Origin: Candidatus Solincola daggyaiensis
Lineage (GTDB): Bacteria > Actinomycetota > Geothermincolia > Geothermincolales > RBG-13-55-18
Length of the DNA stretch: 43,418 nt
Reading direction: 5' to 3'
Assembly: GCA_015711825.1 (NCBI GenBank)
Contig: JACVJD010000013.1
Span: forward strand, 1-43,418
Made by a program: the position numbers and the translations under genes. Each line of letters opens with the position of its first letter. Within the stretch, counting starts at the first letter, position 1. Under the pieces are notes generated by a model. That model was not told the origin of the DNA. It saw only the letters and a list, made by a program, of their open reading frames with translations, and ran no database searches. Below are positions 15,535-24,490 of this stretch, piece after piece.

Positions 15535-17386
15535 GGCTTGCTCCTCTGGTCGGTAGCTTCAGTATGAACGTGGTGCCCATTCCTTTTTGTGAGCGTACCT
15601 CGATATCGCCTCCCATATCCAGCAGTATCTTCTGCACGATGGAAAGGCCCAGCCCGGTCCCCCCCTCTTTGGTGGTGAAGAAGGGATCGAAGACGGAGGG
15701 GAGGATATCCGGGTCTATCCCCGTGCCGGTGTCCTCCACGCGCATTTCCAAAAACCCGTTCCCGGTGTCGTGGGCCCTCACGGTGATCACCCCCCCGGAG
15801 GGCATGGCTTGCACCGCGTTTTCCAGCAGGTTGAAGATGATGTGACGCATGTTGTCGCGGCTGAGCATGACGGGGGGGAGGTCATCCCCGAAGTCCTTCA
15901 CGATCTTGATCTCCCCTACCTGGTGGGAGCGGGCGAAATCGGCCAGCAGCTCGGGGAGGGTGACCTGCGGGGATACCGCCGTGCCCTCCGTTACCGGGAA
16001 GGGCGACCGGCTGAAAGTGAGCATGCCCGAAATCCACTGGTTGCCGAGGGTGGCCTCGCGCTTTATGGTGGCGAGCAGTTGCTTGCGCTCCGGATCCTGC
16101 TCATCCTCCTCCAGCTCTTCCGCCAGGCCTATGATCGCGAAGAGAGGGTTTTTTACCTCGTGCGCGATCTTGGCCGCCATCTGTCCCAGGATGGAGAGAT
16201 GATCCTGTTGCCGCAGGCGGGCTTCCATCTCCTTCATGGGAGAGATGTCCATGAAGACCACCGCCGCCCCCATGCGCTCCCCCCTGGCGCGGTGGAGGGG
16301 AAAGGCGTTGAAGCTGATGGTCATCCTCCTGCCTCCCGGGCCCTCTATGGCCAGCTCGTGGCGGCGGAAAACGCGGTCTTCCTCCAGGCATAGGCGGAAG
16401 ATGGGCTTCAGGAAGGCGAGGGGCTTGAACTTCTCCCGCTCCTCGGTGAAGTCGGCGTAGTTGACGCCGATTACCTCCTTGGGCTCTATGGCCAGGAGGT
16501 CGGCCGCCTCGCGGTTGAAGTAGATGACGTCACCGTCGTCGTTGACCACCGCCACCGCCGCCAGCATCTCCTGGATGAAGTGCTCGGTGTATTCCTGGGA
16601 GTCCTTCAGCCATTGCAGGGTCTTCTGACTCTGCTGGTAGAGATCCACGTTGATCATGGCTACCGCGAGCTCGTGGCAAAGGCTGGAGAGGAGGGAGACC
16701 TCGTCCGGGTTGTACTCGTGCTCCTCGCAGGAGGCGGTGACCGCTATGCCTACCATCTGCCCCTTGGCCTTTAGGGGCATGATGATCTGCGACCTGGGGC
16801 TGCGACCGTCGAGGTATGTTTCCGCGGCCTTGGGATCCTGGGGTAGATTCCCGCGGATGACCGCCTTCCCGTCCTGGAAAGCCTTTCCCACCGCCCCCTT
16901 CCCCACCGCGATCTTGAGGCCTCGCACCGCTTTTTCCTGGAATCCGCGGTGCGAGAGCACCTGTAGGTAGGCGTTGCTCTCGTCCGGGACCAGCACCACC
17001 CCTATGGACGAGTTGGTAAGGGTGAGCATCACCCCGAGAATATTGGCCACCAGCTCCTCCAGGTCCAGGGTGGAGCTCACCGCGCTCACCGCGTCGGCCA
17101 GGATCCCGAAGCGCAGGTTCAAGTCGGTTATCTCGTCTATGTAGCCCTTGTTCTGCTCTCGGTAACGATGCCACTCGTAACTGAGGTAAGAGGAGAGGGC
17201 GATTATGCAGGCGCAGAGCACCCCCGCGGCCACGTAATTCAAGGGAGGAGAAGCGGTGGCGCATACCGCCACTATCCCTCCCGCCAGGATGGCGTTGACG
17301 ACCACCAGCGCGGGCAAGAGATAGCCGGACGGCGTTCGCCTTGTTCTCAACGAGGATTCGCTTGTAAGCCTTTGCTTATTTTCCAT
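15518..17386 (-). CDS. Membrane histidine kinase with GAF and PAS domains
   Basis: 622 residues. Two membrane segments (about 22-44 and 50-68) with almost no external loop mean that sensing is cytosolic or in the membrane. A GAF domain (about 95-250) and a PAS domain (about 268-385) follow. The HisKA domain has the H-box IAHEVKNPL with His409. The ATPase domain has the N-box NLLENAVQAM, DTGTGI and FTTKEGGTGLGLSI. All catalytic boxes are intact. The C-terminal coding end overlaps the start of the single-domain response regulator, its probable partner. No external ligand-binding domain exists; GAF and PAS point to a small molecule, redox or energy signal. Confidence 0.92.
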   Translation of the reverse strand: MENKQRLTSESSLRTRRTPSGYLLPALVVVNAILAGGIVAVCATASPPLNYVAAGVLCACIIALSSYLSYEWHRYREQNKGYIDEITDLNLRFGILADAVSAVSSTLDLEELVANILGVMLTLTNSSIGVVLVPDESNAYLQVLSHRGFQEKAVRGLKIAVGKGAVGKAFQDGKAVIRGNLPQDPKAAETYLDGRSPRSQIIMPLKAKGQMVGIAVTASCEEHEYNPDEVSLLSSLCHELAVAMINVDLYQQSQKTLQWLKDSQEYTEHFIQEMLAAVAVVNDDGDVIYFNREAADLLAIEPKEVIGVNYADFTEEREKFKPLAFLKPIFRLCLEEDRVFRRHELAIEGPGGRRMTISFNAFPLHRARGERMGAAVVFMDISPMKEMEARLRQQDHLSILGQMAAKIAHEVKNPLFAIIGLAEELEEDEQDPERKQLLATIKREATLGNQWISGMLTFSRSPFPVTEGTAVSPQVTLPELLADFARSHQVGEIKIVKDFGDDLPPVMLSRDNMRHIIFNLLENAVQAMPSGGVITVRAHDTGNGFLEMRVEDTGTGIDPDILPSVFDPFFTTKEGGTGLGLSIVQKILLDMGGDIEVRSQKGMGTTFILKLPTRGASHEPVS

Positions 17387-17738
17387 GGCCTTCCTCTGGT
17401 CCTCACTCCATCATTATCGGCAGGAATTCGCGTATATAAAGGGGAGCCCTCTTCTCACGCGGAAATTACCTGTGGGCCCTGGTCCGAGGTGCTCTGCATG
17501 CCCGGGGCTCATTGTGACCACGTCTGCAACCGCGTGAAAACCGGGGACACGCGGGATGGCGGCGGCTTGAGCTCACCTTAGCCCGACCAACAGGGCGCTC
17601 GCTGACGATCCCGTCTTCTCGCTATCGTCGATGCACGAATGAGGTTTACCGCGCCCGACCTCCGTGACACTCACGTGCTCTGGCGGGAAAGGTAACGCCG
17701 GGGATATCCCGGCGGCGTTCGGGGCATCCTCGGGGGGA
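17387..17738. other. 352-bp intergenic region
   Basis: Lies between the kinase start and the chelatase stop (both minus). It holds a possible AT-rich -10 area on minus near 17430-17450, an inverted repeat GACGAT/ATCGTC around CCCGTCTTCTCGCT at about 17596-17621, and the hairpin at 17694-17719. No protein-like frame was found. Confidence 0.5.
17694..17719 (-). terminator. Hairpin downstream of the chelatase gene
   Basis: AACGCCG and GGCGGCGTT flank the palindromic core GGGATATCCC. It lies 20 bp beyond the stop codon at 17739. The minus-strand tail is only weakly T-rich, so this is a hairpin-type terminator at best. Confidence 0.45.
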
Positions 17739-19745
17739 TCATAGCAGCCGTTTAAGCTCATCCACCATCACCTGCGGCTGCGGGTTGGCAAGTCGATGGT
17801 AATCCGCCCCCATGGCGTCGGCGATACGGCGTGCATGGGATACGAAAGGCCTGCCTTCGCGGAAACGCGCGGGAAAGGCGGAGGTGTCGAAGACCACACA
17901 CGCAAGGCCCTCCTCCCGGATCCTGGCCGCCAGCTCCAGGCTTTCCCGTAACGGGTTGTCGGAAAGGTAGCCCACGTTCCCCTGGCCGTCGGTGATCAGC
18001 ACCAGCAGAGGCATCACGTCCGGTTCGCGCCGCATCTCCCTCTTGGCCACCTGCAAGGCCATGGCCAGGCCGTGGTTCAGCGGAGTGGCCCCGCCGGTGG
18101 CGATCTCCTTCACGCGCAGGTTGGCCAGCTGTACGCTGGAAGTGGGGCTGAGCACGAGCTGCGCGCCCTGGTCCCGGAAGGAGATGAGACCCACGCGGTC
18201 CCTTTTACGGTAGGCGTCGGTGAGCAGCATCCCCACCGCTTTCTTCGTCGCCTCTATGCGCTCGTTGCACCCCATGCTGGCGCTGGCGTCCAGCACGAAG
18301 AGCACCAGGTTCGCGACCTTGCGCTTTCTCACCGCATAGCGGAAATCCTCCCGGCGCACCGAGAAGGGCTGCTCGCTTGCCGCCGCTCTTCCCGCCGCCG
18401 CCCGCAGGGTGGCGTCGATGGCCAAGTCGCCCGGAGAGCCCTCCTCGTCGGCATGCGGCATGCGGTGACCGATGCGCCTTCCGTTACCGGAATCGGTCAC
18501 CGCGCTCGAGCGTTTGCCGGTGAGCGGTCGTGCGGCCCGGGCCGTTATACCCGACAGCGAAGGCACCTCCACCTCGCGGCATGAGGCCGCGGCGCCACGT
18601 TCCGCGCCCGCTGAGCGATCCGTCTCTTCGCTCCCCCCAAACGACGCGTCGATTTGGGCGTCCCCGTACACGGGCGCGGAGCAGGGGTCCTGCAGGGAGA
18701 GGCACGATGACCTGCCCCCGCGTTCGATGATGCGGTCCAATCGCTCCATATCCTTGAGGCCCTCGTCGAAGGGGGTTTTCCTGAGACGGTGCAGCAACGC
18801 CATCTCGGCGGCCTCGCGCACGTGGCCGGTACCTACTCTATCGCATCCATCCAGGGCGGCGAGGGCGCTGGAAGCCTGGTAGATCGCGATATCGGCGCGG
18901 TGCCCGCATACGCCCATCTCCAACGCGATGAGGGCGATCAGTTTCATCATCTCCTCCGGCATTTCGACGGAGGAGACGAGCTCGCGCGCCCTGGCCACGA
19001 CTCCTCGCAGTTCCTCCTGGGCCTGCTGGTAGCAGGCGCGCATGAGCTGAGGGTCGTGGAGGAAAAGGCGCCGCCGCCGCATGATCTCGACGCGCTCCCG
19101 TGGGTCGTTTTCCCCGCTCACCTCCACGCAGAGCCCGAAGCGGTCCTCGAGCTGGGGCCTCAGTTCCCCTTCCTCCGGGTTCATGGTCCCGATGATGATA
19201 AAACGCGAAGGGTGGGAAAAGGACACCCCCTCCCGCTCCACGACGTTCACTCCCATAGCCGCCGCGTCCAGCAGCAGGTCCACGATGTGGTCGTCAAGCA
19301 GGTTCACCTCGTCCACGTAGAGGATGGAGCGGTTCGCCTCCGCCAGCACGCCGGGCTCGAAATCCTTTACCCCCTCGCGCACGGCGCGCTCCAGGTCGAG
19401 GGTCCCGACCACGCGGTCCTCGCTGGCGTTGAGGGGGAGGGTCACCAATCGCGTCGGTCTGGTGGCTATGGCGAGGGGCTCTCCCCGCCGCCATCGCTCC
19501 AGGCATCCGGAACACATCCCCTCCTCGTTATGGGGATCGCAGGAGAAGGGACAGTCGGCCACCACCTCTATATCGGGAAGGAGCTCCGCCAGGGCGCGGG
19601 CGGCGGTGGATTTGGCCGTGCCCCGTTGGCCCTTTATGAGCAGGCCGCCGACGCGGGGATCGACGGCGTTGATGAGCAGGGCGCGCTTCATCTTGTCCTG
19701 CCCCACGATGGCGGAAAAGGGATATAGGACGGAGCCTTGCCTCAT
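17739..19745 (-). CDS. Fused chelatase I/D-type AAA+ and VWA protein (Mg- or cobaltochelatase subunit)
   Basis: 668 residues. The N-terminal AAA+ module (about 5-330) has Walker A GQRGTAKST (39-47) and Walker B ILYVDEVNLLDD (141-152). Between them is a four-cysteine cluster, C65, C69, C78 and C81, found in this fused subfamily. A low-complexity linker (about 345-460) leads to a VWA domain with the MIDAS motif DASASMG. ChlI and ChlD parts are thus in one chain, as in CobN-dependent cobaltochelatase subunits. These drive metal insertion into a tetrapyrrole bound by a large H/CobN subunit, which is not in the window. A MoxR-like chaperone role is the alternative. A good promoter lies at 19772-19800. 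Confidence 0.85.
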   Translation of the reverse strand: MRQGSVLYPFSAIVGQDKMKRALLINAVDPRVGGLLIKGQRGTAKSTAARALAELLPDIEVVADCPFSCDPHNEEGMCSGCLERWRRGEPLAIATRPTRLVTLPLNASEDRVVGTLDLERAVREGVKDFEPGVLAEANRSILYVDEVNLLDDHIVDLLLDAAAMGVNVVEREGVSFSHPSRFIIIGTMNPEEGELRPQLEDRFGLCVEVSGENDPRERVEIMRRRRLFLHDPQLMRACYQQAQEELRGVVARARELVSSVEMPEEMMKLIALIALEMGVCGHRADIAIYQASSALAALDGCDRVGTGHVREAAEMALLHRLRKTPFDEGLKDMERLDRIIERGGRSSCLSLQDPCSAPVYGDAQIDASFGGSEETDRSAGAERGAAASCREVEVPSLSGITARAARPLTGKRSSAVTDSGNGRRIGHRMPHADEEGSPGDLAIDATLRAAAGRAAASEQPFSVRREDFRYAVRKRKVANLVLFVLDASASMGCNERIEATKKAVGMLLTDAYRKRDRVGLISFRDQGAQLVLSPTSSVQLANLRVKEIATGGATPLNHGLAMALQVAKREMRREPDVMPLLVLITDGQGNVGYLSDNPLRESLELAARIREEGLACVVFDTSAFPARFREGRPFVSHARRIADAMGADYHRLANPQPQVMVDELKRLL

Positions 19746-19771
19746 CTCACCTTCCTCTCGCCGTTTAGTAC

Positions 19772-19800
19772 AATATATAGTAAATCTTTCGATGCATCAA
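19772..19800 (-). promoter_or_regulatory. Promoter of the fused chelatase gene (TTGATG-N17-TATATT)
   Basis: On the minus strand TTGATG (19795-19800) and TATATT (19772-19777) are 17 bp apart, about 27 bp before the start codon at 19745. Copies of ATATATAG nearby (19773-19780 and 19805-19812) could be protein sites. Confidence 0.65.
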
Positions 19801-19987
19801 CACGATATATAGTTATTATGGCGTAGAACGGCTATGGTGGGGCGCTGAGGGTCGGCGAGGCCGCCCAAACCCGTCAGACCCTTAGTGGGGCTCGAGGACG
19901 CGGTAGGGCTTCCCATTCAAACCGCGAGGGGGTTATGCCGATATCTTCATTGTCGTCCCGGTATGGCAATGGAGAGGAGGCGTGCTT

Positions 19988-20332
19988 ATGGAGGTATCGG
20001 TTTCCAGGGCCGGTGACATGGGCGAGATCGCCGTGGTGCGCGTTTCGGGGGTGGTTGATTCCGAAACGGTGGAGCGGTTCGGTGAGTCGCTTGAGGGGGT
20101 TTTCCAGGACGGATGCTACAATGTCGTCCTCGACATCGAGGGCCTTTCCTACATCAATACCGCCGGCCTGAGCGTCATCGCCGACGCCTACAAGAAATGC
20201 AGCCAGAATAAGGGGGCGTTGAAGATACTCAGGGCGGGGGAAGCCATCCGGGAGCTTCTGGACGTGGTCCGCTTCACCAAGATCATCGAGATCTACGAGA
20301 GCGAAGAGGAGGCCGTGGGCAGCTTCAGGTGA
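19988..20332 (+). CDS. STAS-domain anti-sigma factor antagonist
   Basis: 114 residues covering one STAS domain, as in SpoIIAA and RsbV. NVVLDIEGLSYINTAGLSVIADAYKKC is the phosphorylation-loop region. The residue at the usual Ser position is Thr (INTAGL, where SpoIIAA has DSSGL), so a Thr would be the phosphate acceptor for a kinase of the RsbW type. GAGAGGAGG lies seven bases before ATG 19988; a GTG two codons earlier is a weaker choice. The SpoIIE-type phosphatase/kinase gene starts eight bases after the stop, so they form an operon and very probably a partner-switching pair. The sigma factor controlled is not in the window. Confidence 0.9.
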   Translation: MEVSVSRAGDMGEIAVVRVSGVVDSETVERFGESLEGVFQDGCYNVVLDIEGLSYINTAGLSVIADAYKKCSQNKGALKILRAGEAIRELLDVVRFTKIIEIYESEEEAVGSFR

Positions 20333-20340
20333 TATGGTAG

Positions 20341-22086
20341 ATGCTGGAAGAAAACGTGGACAAGGACGAAGGCGGAGGGAGCGTCGATCCGAGCAAGGGC
20401 GGAAGCTTCTACCGCGTCGGCATGCTGATAACCTCCTCCATGGAGTTGTCAACTCGCTTGGAGCGAGTGCTGGACCAGGCCATGGAGCTGCTGGGCGCCG
20501 AGCGCGGCAGCATCATGCTCGTGGACGATGAGGGGTACCTGGCGGTGAGGGCGTCGCGGGGCCTGGAGTCCTCGCGCGCCTTCAAGGTCCGAGTGGGGGA
20601 GGGCATAGCCGGATGGGTGGCCGCCCGAGGCGAGCCCCTGGTGCTGCAGGACGTGGTCGCCGACCGCCGTTTCCGCGGCACCGACCCCAGCCTCAAAAGC
20701 GCACTCGCCGTCCCCCTTAACGTGGACGGGAGGATCATCGGAGTGCTCAACGTCTCCACGGCGGTAAGGCAACGCCGTTTCGATCGCCGGGACCTCGAAC
20801 ACCTGACATCCTTCGCGGACATGGCGGCGGTGGCCATCGACAACGCCCGCCTTTACGAGGCCCTGCGCTGGGATCACGAGCGCATGGCCAGGGAACTACG
20901 CATGGCCAGCCGCATCCAGCGCTCCATCCTATCCACCCACGTGCCCTGCGCCTCCATCCGCATGGTCTCCCGGCTCATGCCCGCCTCTGCGGTGGGAGGC
21001 GACTTCTTCAGCGTCATACCTCTGGACCGCGACTCGCGCTTCTGCTTTTATTGCTCCTCGGAGGTGCAGGACCGCTGCCAGAGGCTGCGCACGGAGTTCT
21101 GCCCCAACAAGTTCGGACTTACCATCGGGGACGTCGCCAACAAGGGTATGCCGGCGGCCCTGATCATGTCCGTGCTCACCACCAACCTTTACGAAATAGG
21201 GCGGCGGCAGGCGTCGCCCCGCGCCATACTTGACGAGGCCAACACCGCCTTCCGACGCTTTTTCAACGAGTCCCAGTACGGCTTCGCGACCCTTTTCTAC
21301 GCTTTTTACGACAATACCGACAACACCCTCACCTACTGCAGAGCCGGGCATGAGCCTCCGCTCCTTCTGCGCGCGGGAGGAAGGGAAATGGAATACCTCG
21401 AGGGGGAGGGTTTCCCCGTTGGGCTTATGGCCGACGGCGATTACCAGGAAAAAAAGGTGAAGCTGGAGAAAGGGGACCGCGTTCTCCTCTATACCGACGG
21501 CCTTACCGGGGCCCTCAACGCGCGGGGCGAGGTGCTGGGCAGGAAGCGCCTGGTGGAGCTGGTGAAGGCGCATGCGGGACAAGACATAGAGGGTTTCCTG
21601 GACGCGCTGGCGGACGAGATCATGCTTTTTACCGGGGACGCCCCTCAGCCCGACGACATCGCGGTGATGGTCATGGAGCTGGAGGATCTCTATGACCTGA
21701 CCATGACGGTGGGTACGGACGTCCGCCAAATACGCTACGTGATCGACAGCGTGCTGGACACCCTGCAGAGCTTCGAGGGCTTGAAAGACCCCGTCACCTT
21801 GCGCCTGTGCCTGGAGGAGCTGCTCCACAACGCCATGGAACACGGCAACCGCTGCGATGCCGCAAAGAAAGTGTATATCACCGTAAAGGCGGAGCCGCGA
21901 CGCGCTACCATCCGCGTGCGCGACGAAGGAGAGGGCTTCGATTTCCAGCGGCGGCTGGCGGAGGCGAGGGAGCGGGAGAATCTGCTCTCGGAGCGCGGCC
22001 GCGGCCTGCTCATCGTGCGCCATTACGCCGACGAGCTGCGCTTCAACCGTGAGGGCAACGAGGCCACGCTGGTGTTCACCGCCTGA
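20341..22086 (+). CDS. GAF-PP2C(SpoIIE)-HATPase regulator with a four-cysteine insertion
   Basis: 581 residues. GAF domain (about 38-172), helical linker, SpoIIE/RsbU-type PP2C phosphatase (about 200-428) and a C-terminal RsbW-like ATPase (about 440-580). Metal-binding Asp residues are present in VGGDFF (D221) and IGDVANKG (D264), and DD of QPDDIAVMV at the end. The ATPase has EELLHNAMEHGN and RDEGEGFD. One protein thus has both the kinase and the phosphatase of a partner switch, acting on the STAS protein just upstream. Between D221 and D264, where other family members have a short turn, about 20 extra residues carry C235, C238, C246 and C254 (CxxC-x7-C-x7-C), a likely metal or redox site. 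The phosphatase may answer to that site and to the GAF ligand. Confidence 0.92.
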   Translation: MLEENVDKDEGGGSVDPSKGGSFYRVGMLITSSMELSTRLERVLDQAMELLGAERGSIMLVDDEGYLAVRASRGLESSRAFKVRVGEGIAGWVAARGEPLVLQDVVADRRFRGTDPSLKSALAVPLNVDGRIIGVLNVSTAVRQRRFDRRDLEHLTSFADMAAVAIDNARLYEALRWDHERMARELRMASRIQRSILSTHVPCASIRMVSRLMPASAVGGDFFSVIPLDRDSRFCFYCSSEVQDRCQRLRTEFCPNKFGLTIGDVANKGMPAALIMSVLTTNLYEIGRRQASPRAILDEANTAFRRFFNESQYGFATLFYAFYDNTDNTLTYCRAGHEPPLLLRAGGREMEYLEGEGFPVGLMADGDYQEKKVKLEKGDRVLLYTDGLTGALNARGEVLGRKRLVELVKAHAGQDIEGFLDALADEIMLFTGDAPQPDDIAVMVMELEDLYDLTMTVGTDVRQIRYVIDSVLDTLQSFEGLKDPVTLRLCLEELLHNAMEHGNRCDAAKKVYITVKAEPRRATIRVRDEGEGFDFQRRLAEARERENLLSERGRGLLIVRHYADELRFNREGNEATLVFTA

Positions 22087-22200
22087 GCCCGGGGTGCTGT
22101 TTCGGGGATATGGCGATCAGGAATAGAAAGCTGCGGAGAACACCCCCTTGATTGCGAGGGCTTTCCCGCCGACTGCTTGCCGGTAACCGGGCTGTACTTT

Positions 22201-22327
22201 TTGGGACGGCGGGGGAGGGTATGCTATCATTTAGCGTGAATTATCCCTTAAGGGGTGAGGGAACCTCCCCCGCGAGGGTAGTGGGAAGCCCTTCGCCGAA
22301 CTGCGGCGGGGGAGAACGGAGAGGAGC
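22201..22327 (+). promoter_or_regulatory. Promoter and structured 5' leader of the NlpC/P60 gene
   Basis: TTGGGA (22201-22206) and TATCAT (22225-22230) are 18 bp apart. The predicted 90-nt leader can fold into three hairpins: GGGG-T-GAGG with CCTCCCCC (loop GAA), GCGAGGG with CCCTTCGC, and CCG with CGG, ending next to the ribosome site. NlpC/P60 genes of Gram-positive bacteria are often controlled by c-di-AMP (ydaO) riboswitches, but the full ydaO core is not recognisable here. Confidence 0.45.
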
Positions 22328-23362
22328 ATGATGCGCAGACAGGCAGCGGCGGCATTGCTCAGCCTGCTGCTGGCGGCGATGATGCTGTTGGCGGCGAGCG
22401 GCGCGTCCACCGCCGATCCCGTGCAGGATAAGAAGAGAGAGCTGGAGCGGATCAAAAGCGAGGTGCAGAGCATCGACGCGCGGCTCGAGTCGGTCACGGA
22501 GCAGTACAATCTCACCAGTCTCAGGGTGGAGCAGACGCGCGCCAGGATCGCCCAAAAAGAAAGGGAGATCGAGATGCTCACCGCGGAGCTGGAGAATCGC
22601 AAGGACATCCTCGGACAACGCCTGCGCGAGATCTACAAGTCGGGCAACGCCGATATCCTCGAGGTCATAACCGAATGCAAGACGGTGGACGACCTCTACA
22701 CCAACCTCGACCGCGCGCAGCGTATCGGAGGCGGGGACGTGGAGATCATCGCCTCGTTGCTGGCCTCCCGGGGGCAGGTGGAGGCGGCGCGAGCCGAGCT
22801 GGACGCCCAGCGCGCGCAGCTGGATGCGGCGGTGGCGCAACTGTCGGCCCAGAAAAGGAGCATAGAGTCGGAGCTGCAACGCAGGAAGGAACTCATGTCC
22901 GGGGTGGAGGCGGAGGTGAACCAGCTCATCGCCCAGGAGGAGGCCAACCGCGCGGTGGCGAGCAATCCGCGCCGGACGGTTTCGCGGCCCATCCCTCCCC
23001 CGCCCCCGGCCCCTCCCTATGCCCCCCGCGTGGTCCAGGTAGCCTACCAGCAGCTGGGGAAGCCCTACAGGTACGCTGGGTCGGGTCCAGACGTATTCGA
23101 CTGCTCGGGGTTGGTGATGTACTGCTACGCCCAGGTGGGTATAAGCCTTCCCCACAGCTCCTATATGCAGGCGCGATGCGGGGTCCCGGTTTCATATTCC
23201 GACCTACAGCCCGGCGACCTGGTGTTTTTCCACGGCTACGGGCACGTGGGGATGTATATCGGAAACGGACAGTACATCCACGCGCCCCGTACCGGGGACG
23301 TGGTGCGTATCGCGGATCTGGGCAGGCGCAGCGATTTCTGCGGCGCGGTGCGGATAATCTAG
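22328..23362 (+). CDS. Secreted NlpC/P60 peptidoglycan hydrolase with coiled-coil N-terminus
   Basis: 344 residues. A signal peptide (about 1-28, hydrophobic core AALLSLLLAAMMLLAA) sends it out of the cell. Residues 31-210 are two long coiled-coil stretches, as in RipA/CwlO-like hydrolases, where the coil holds back the enzyme or docks to FtsEX. A proline-rich hinge (PIPPPPPAPP, about 221-230) joins the NlpC/P60 domain with catalytic C259 (DCSGL), H306 (GHVGMY) and H318 (YIHAP). It cleaves stem peptides between D-Glu and the diamino acid. GGAGAGGAGC precedes the doubled ATG. The upstream leader is strongly structured. No ftsEX genes are near. Confidence 0.93.
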   Translation: MMRRQAAAALLSLLLAAMMLLAASGASTADPVQDKKRELERIKSEVQSIDARLESVTEQYNLTSLRVEQTRARIAQKEREIEMLTAELENRKDILGQRLREIYKSGNADILEVITECKTVDDLYTNLDRAQRIGGGDVEIIASLLASRGQVEAARAELDAQRAQLDAAVAQLSAQKRSIESELQRRKELMSGVEAEVNQLIAQEEANRAVASNPRRTVSRPIPPPPPAPPYAPRVVQVAYQQLGKPYRYAGSGPDVFDCSGLVMYCYAQVGISLPHSSYMQARCGVPVSYSDLQPGDLVFFHGYGHVGMYIGNGQYIHAPRTGDVVRIADLGRRSDFCGAVRII

Positions 23363-23437
23363 ACGGATGCCGGGAAGGGGGCGCCCCGAGGGGGCGTGCG
23401 GCTCTCCGGCGCGAAACTCTCCGGGGGGTTAGGAGAA

Positions 23438-24490
23438 ATGGGCTCGACGGCGGTTTTTTACGATCCCATCTACCTCGAGCATGATACCGGTTTCGGGCAT
23501 CCCGAGCGCGCCGAACGCCTGGAAGCCGCCATGGGGATGCTGCGCGAAAGCGGTCTCGCGGAAAGGGTCAGCCTGCTATCGCCGCGTGACGCCACGGTGG
23601 AGGAGATAAACCTCGTCCATCCCTTGGGCTACATCGAGATGGTGAAAAAAACCGCGGAGTCGGGGGGAGGATGGCTGGATGCCGATACCCACGTGGGGCC
23701 GCGTTCATATGCCGCGGCGCTGAGATCCACGGGGGCCCTGCTGGACGGCCTGGAGCGCGTTTTCTCGGGGGAGATAGGCAACGCTTTCTGTCTCGTGCGG
23801 CCCCCGGGGCATCACGCCACCGCGGGGCGCGCCATGGGCTTCTGTCTCTTCAACAACAATGCCGTGGCCGCCAGGTTCGCCCTGCGGGAGCTCGGCATCT
23901 CGCGCGTCTTCATCCTCGACTGGGACGCGCATCACGGCAACGGCATCCAGGACATCTTCTACCACGACGACCAGGTCCTCTACGCATCCCTGCACCAGTA
24001 CCCGCATTACCCGGGAAGCGGTTCCTCGGGAGAGGTAGGCTCCGGCAAAGGCAGGGGTTTCACGGTCAACTTCCCCCTACCCGCCCGCAGCGGGGAAGAC
24101 GTCTATCTCGCCGCCTTCGACCAGGTGATATTGCCGGTGGCGGAGCAGTTCCAGCCGGAGTTGGTGCTCATCTCCGCCGGTTACGACGGGCATTTCAGCG
24201 ACCTCCTCTGCTCCATGCTGCTGCGCGGCAGCTCTTACGCCGAGATGACCAGGCGCCTCAAGGACCTGGCGGAGAGGCACTGCGGCGGGAAGATACTCGC
24301 AGCCCTCGAGGGCGGATATAACCTGGACGGGATCGCCGTTTCCATAACCAACACCATCGCGGTCATGGCGGGCGAGGATATCGTGGTTGAGGAGGACCTG
24401 GGGGGGAGGTCGCTTCCCGAGCCGTCCGGCAGGGGAATGGAGGTAGTGGAGGCCACGCGCCGCGAGCTTTCCGCCTTCTGGAAGCTCTGA
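23438..24490 (+). CDS. Histone-deacetylase-family amidohydrolase
   Basis: 350 residues, class II HDAC/acetoin-utilisation (AcuC)/acetylpolyamine amidohydrolase family. RPPGHHATAGRAMGFCLFNN holds the His pair of the charge relay; DWDAHHGNG and SAGYDGH give the Asp, His and Asp zinc ligands. In bacteria such enzymes remove acetyl groups from acetyl-CoA synthetase, polyamines or other small amides. No acs gene is present here to decide. ATG 23438 is preceded by TTAGGAGAA; the frame extends 14 codons further up without a good ribosome site. The gene begins 75 bp after the NlpC/P60 gene. The catalytic set is complete, so it should be active; the substrate is not known. Confidence 0.88.
   Translation: MGSTAVFYDPIYLEHDTGFGHPERAERLEAAMGMLRESGLAERVSLLSPRDATVEEINLVHPLGYIEMVKKTAESGGGWLDADTHVGPRSYAAALRSTGALLDGLERVFSGEIGNAFCLVRPPGHHATAGRAMGFCLFNNNAVAARFALRELGISRVFILDWDAHHGNGIQDIFYHDDQVLYASLHQYPHYPGSGSSGEVGSGKGRGFTVNFPLPARSGEDVYLAAFDQVILPVAEQFQPELVLISAGYDGHFSDLLCSMLLRGSSYAEMTRRLKDLAERHCGGKILAALEGGYNLDGIAVSITNTIAVMAGEDIVVEEDLGGRSLPEPSGRGMEVVEATRRELSAFWKL

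Noticed and set aside
22241-22327. c-di-AMP (ydaO-yuaA) riboswitch before the NlpC/P60 gene
   Set aside because: Gene context fits and there are three hairpins, but the conserved core segments of ydaO could not be lined up. Kept only as an unnamed structured leader.
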